Position numbers and translations under genes: made by a program. This document shows positions 62,295-64,000 of a DNA stretch of 64,000 bases, one piece after another (position 1 is the stretch's first letter; the number at the start of each line of letters is the position of its first letter). The notes under the pieces are model-generated. The model made no database searches. It was given only the letters and a program-made list of their open reading frames with translations, and was not told the origin of the DNA. The DNA is from Rhodobacterales bacterium 32-67-9 (lineage in GTDB: Bacteria; Pseudomonadota; Alphaproteobacteria; Rhodobacterales; Rhodobacteraceae): contig NCEA01000004.1 in the NCBI GenBank assembly GCA_002280515.1, positions 1 to 64,000 on the forward strand. The letters run 5' to 3'.

Positions 62295-63379
62295 AGAAGG
62301 TGCCCGGATTTCTTCGCCTTGGTGGCGAGGTAGGCTTCGTTGTGGCGGCTCTGGCCGACCTTCAGCGGCACCCGTTCGGTCACGGTGATGCCCATCGCCT
62401 CCATCATCCGGATCTTCGCCGGGTTGTTGGTGAGGAGCCGGACGGCGGAGAAGCCGAGTTTCTTCAGGAGCGCCGCGCCGAGGCGGAAATCGCGCTCGTC
62501 ATCTTCGAAGCCAAGCCGGTGGTTGGCCTCGACCGTGTCGAAGCCCTGGTCCTGAAGTGAATAGGCGCGCATCTTGTTGGCAAGGCCGATGCCGCGGCCT
62601 TCCTGATTGAGGTAGAGCAGCACGCCCGCGCCTTCGGCCCCCATCTGGGCGAGGGCGGCCCTGAGCTGCGGCCCGCAATCGCATTTCAGGCTGCCGAGGA
62701 GGTCGCCGGTGAAGCAGGCCGAATGCAGCCGGGCGAGGACCGGCTTGTCGCGCGCCGGATGGCCGATCTCGATCGCGTAGTGTTCCTCGCCGCCGTCATC
62801 GGGGCGGAAGACGTGAAGCCGGCCGGCCTCGGCGGCCTCCATCGGCACGCGGGCGGAGACCACGGGGTGGATCGGGGCGGATTCGGACAGCGCGGGCGCG
62901 GCGCGGTCCCAGTCGATGAGGGTCAGCCCTTCGAACGCGGCGAGTGCCGGTGCGTCGGCTGCGGCGACGAGGACGGCGGCGGGCAGAAGGCGCGCGGATT
63001 TCGCGAGAGAAATGGCGGCGCGCGCCAGCGTCGGATCTCCGTCGCGGCGGCTTTGCAGTGGCCCCTTCATCGGCGAGCGCAGGTCGTCTGCCGGATCGGC
63101 GACCGCGGCGACCCAGGCCGGGCCGGCGTCTGGCGGCACGACCAGGCGGGCGAGGTCGCCGTCATAGGCGCGGGCTTTCAGCGTCTCGGCCCGCCGCTGG
63201 GTAATGGCGAGCGTCAGCGGCCCCATCGCCGAGAGGGCGGCGAAGCGCGCCGGATCGAGGGCCTCGGCGGCGAGCGCCAGCGCCGCGCTGCCGCCCGAGC
63301 AGAGCAGAACCGGCACGCCCATGCGCAGATCGGCGCGGGCGCGGTTCAGTCGTTCGACGATGTCGGGGCCGAGAGGCAT
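62291..63379 (-). CDS. ribA: GTP cyclohydrolase II RibA with degenerate N-terminal domain
   Basis: RibA opens GTP in the first step of riboflavin synthesis. The 362-residue protein has a C-terminal cyclohydrolase II domain with the zinc Cys cluster in [26 protein letters not shown] (about 217-242), [17 protein letters not shown], and [13 protein letters not shown]. The N-terminal 165 residues are RibB-like in position but lack the recognisable DHBP-synthase acidic motifs, so only GTP cyclohydrolase activity is likely. The ATG lies in a long inverted repeat (63378-63439). Confidence 0.9.
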   Translation of the reverse strand: MPLGPDIVERLNRARADLRMGVPVLLCSGGSAALALAAEALDPARFAALSAMGPLTLAITQRRAETLKARAYDGDLARLVVPPDAGPAWVAAVADPADDLRSPMKGPLQSRRDGDPTLARAAISLAKSARLLPAAVLVAAADAPALAAFEGLTLIDWDRAAPALSESAPIHPVVSARVPMEAAEAGRLHVFRPDDGGEEHYAIEIGHPARDKPVLARLHSACFTGDLLGSLKCDCGPQLRAALAQMGAEGAGVLLYLNQEGRGIGLANKMRAYSLQDQGFDTVEANHRLGFEDDERDFRLGAALLKKLGFSAVRLLTNNPAKIRMMEAMGITVTERVPLKVGQSRHNEAYLATKAKKSGHLL

Positions 63380-63439
63380 GTTTCAATCCGGCTGGGTCGC
63401 TGCCCCCTAGATAGTCCGGCGCGTCACAAATTGAAACAT
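63378..63439 (-). promoter_or_regulatory. 10-bp inverted repeat overlapping the ribA start codon
   Basis: ATGTTTCAAT at 63378-63387 and ATTGAAACAT at 63430-63439 are perfect complements, 42 bp apart, one arm spanning the ribA ATG. In ribA mRNA the arms could pair and hide the start codon, if transcription begins upstream of 63439. Alternatively the two arms are half-sites of a protein operator. There is no FMN riboswitch. Confidence 0.45.
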
Positions 63440-63482
63440 TTGCCGCACACGCGACACGACCGCGTGAGATATCGGTGCCGTG

Positions 63483-63524
63483 ACTTGCCGAACCCCCCGC
63501 GCATGAGCATCTCATTCGGCAAGT
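63483..63524. promoter_or_regulatory. 10-bp inverted repeat upstream of the response regulator
   Basis: ACTTGCCGAA and TTCGGCAAGT are perfect complements with a 22-nt spacer, ending 16 bp before the response-regulator ATG. It may be an mRNA hairpin near the ribosome site (GGAGGG) or an operator. Confidence 0.45.
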
Positions 63525-63540
63525 AGCGGAGGGCAAGACG

Positions 63541-64000
63541 ATGGCCAACCTGAAGAAAATCCTGCTCGTCGACGATGACGAGGACCTGCGCGAGGCGCTG
63601 GCGGAGCAGCTCGTCTCGACCGAGGATTTCGATGTCTTCGAGGCCGGCACCGGCGCCGAAGGGATCGAGAAGGTCAAGGAAGGCATCTACGACCTCGTGA
63701 TCCTCGATGTCGGGCTGCCGGACACCGATGGGCGCGAGCTTTGCAAGAAGATGCGCAAGCAAGGCGTGAAGTGCCCGGTCCTGATGCTGACGGGCCATGA
63801 CGGCGACGCCGATACGATCCTCGGGCTGGATGCCGGCGCCAACGACTATGTGACGAAGCCCTTCAAGTTCCCGGTGCTGCTGGCCCGCATCCGGGCGCAG
63901 CTGCGCACCCACGAACAGTCCGAGGACGCGATCTTCCAGCTTGGACCCTATACGTTCAAGCCGGCGATGAAGATGCTGATCGATGAGCGCGACAGGAAGA
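63541..64000 (+). CDS. OmpR-type response regulator, partial at window edge
   Basis: The visible 153 residues hold a receiver domain with the acidic pocket Asp11-Asp13, phospho-acceptor Asp56 (LVILDVGLPDTDG), the switch Thr in VLMLTGHDG and the conserved Lys in NDYVTKPFKFPVLLARIRAQL. The start of a DNA-binding domain follows (FQLGPYTFKPAMKMLIDE), so it is a PhoB/OmpR-type transcription regulator. The partner kinase is not in this window. GGAGGG precedes ATG 63541. Confidence 0.88.
   Translation, partial: MANLKKILLVDDDEDLREALAEQLVSTEDFDVFEAGTGAEGIEKVKEGIYDLVILDVGLPDTDGRELCKKMRKQGVKCPVLMLTGHDGDADTILGLDAGANDYVTKPFKFPVLLARIRAQLRTHEQSEDAIFQLGPYTFKPAMKMLIDERDRK

Noticed and set aside
1-64000. CRISPR arrays, tRNA or rRNA genes, insertion sequences, prophage or plasmid origin
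   Set aside because: No direct-repeat array, cloverleaf, rRNA text, transposase or integrase was seen on either strand.

Overview
The window is high-GC, gene-dense chromosomal DNA with short intergenic gaps and many 1-4 bp start/stop overlaps. The gene families point to an alphaproteobacterium of the Rhodobacteraceae (Rhodobacter/Paracoccus-like): DUF2125, DUF3576 and DUF4170 proteins, DciA next to a DsbA-family protein, pmbA-cysQ, a DUF4170-waaA-lpxK run, a short Gram-negative porin and a PotABCD-type transporter. The family is inferred from gene content; no rRNA or tRNA is present to confirm it.

Layout. 1-3989: edge of an exopolysaccharide cluster (acyltransferase, polymerase-like membrane protein, GT4 glycosyltransferase). 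4030-9418: tRNA hydroxylase trhO and an Hsp70-like ATPase, divergent from an NAD-salvage run pncA-pncB plus a P1-family peptidase. 9502-22250: an accessory-looking catabolic island for guanidino compounds: a spermidine/putrescine-type ABC importer, a LysR regulator, creatininine amidohydrolase (creatininase), creatinase, an AbgB-like M20 amidohydrolase, a TetR/BetI-like regulator, and an AruH-AruI pair (arginine:pyruvate transaminase and 2-ketoarginine decarboxylase). 22253-34057: housekeeping genes (LOG protein, dapD, CnoX-like thioredoxin, Lon-N protein, Trm112-like protein, UbiH-like monooxygenase, YdeI-like protein, amidase, dapC, ftsK). 34060-34680: small genes and palindromic repeats. 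34675-41888: AlkB-like monooxygenase, mutY, dciA, dsbA-like, CoA-transferase, lpxK, waaA, DUF4170. 42058-50353: GT39-like glycosyltransferase, cysQ, pmbA, DUF2125, enoyl-CoA hydratase, gdx guanidinium exporter, HNH protein, MscS channel. 50350-64000: HI0933 flavoprotein, GST, holA-lptE-leuS, DUF3576, porin, TPR-sulfotransferase, yggS, L,D-transpeptidase, ribA and the start of an OmpR-type response regulator.

How the genes work together. In the island, creatininase opens creatinine to creatine and creatinase splits creatine to sarcosine and urea; AruH and AruI would convert arginine to 2-ketoarginine and then 4-guanidinobutyraldehyde. The ABC importer is the likely uptake route. A roughly 19-bp motif lies directly upstream of the predicted -35 element of three promoters (transporter, creatininase, creatinase) with the same spacing, which suggests one LysR-controlled regulon. 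No sarcosine oxidase, urease or guanidinobutyrase is visible here, so the pathway must finish elsewhere. The guanidinium exporter Gdx at 48.3-48.6 kb may be functionally related, but this is inference.

Two families of short interspersed repeats are spread through the intergenic gaps. No CRISPR array, transposase, prophage, tRNA or rRNA was seen.
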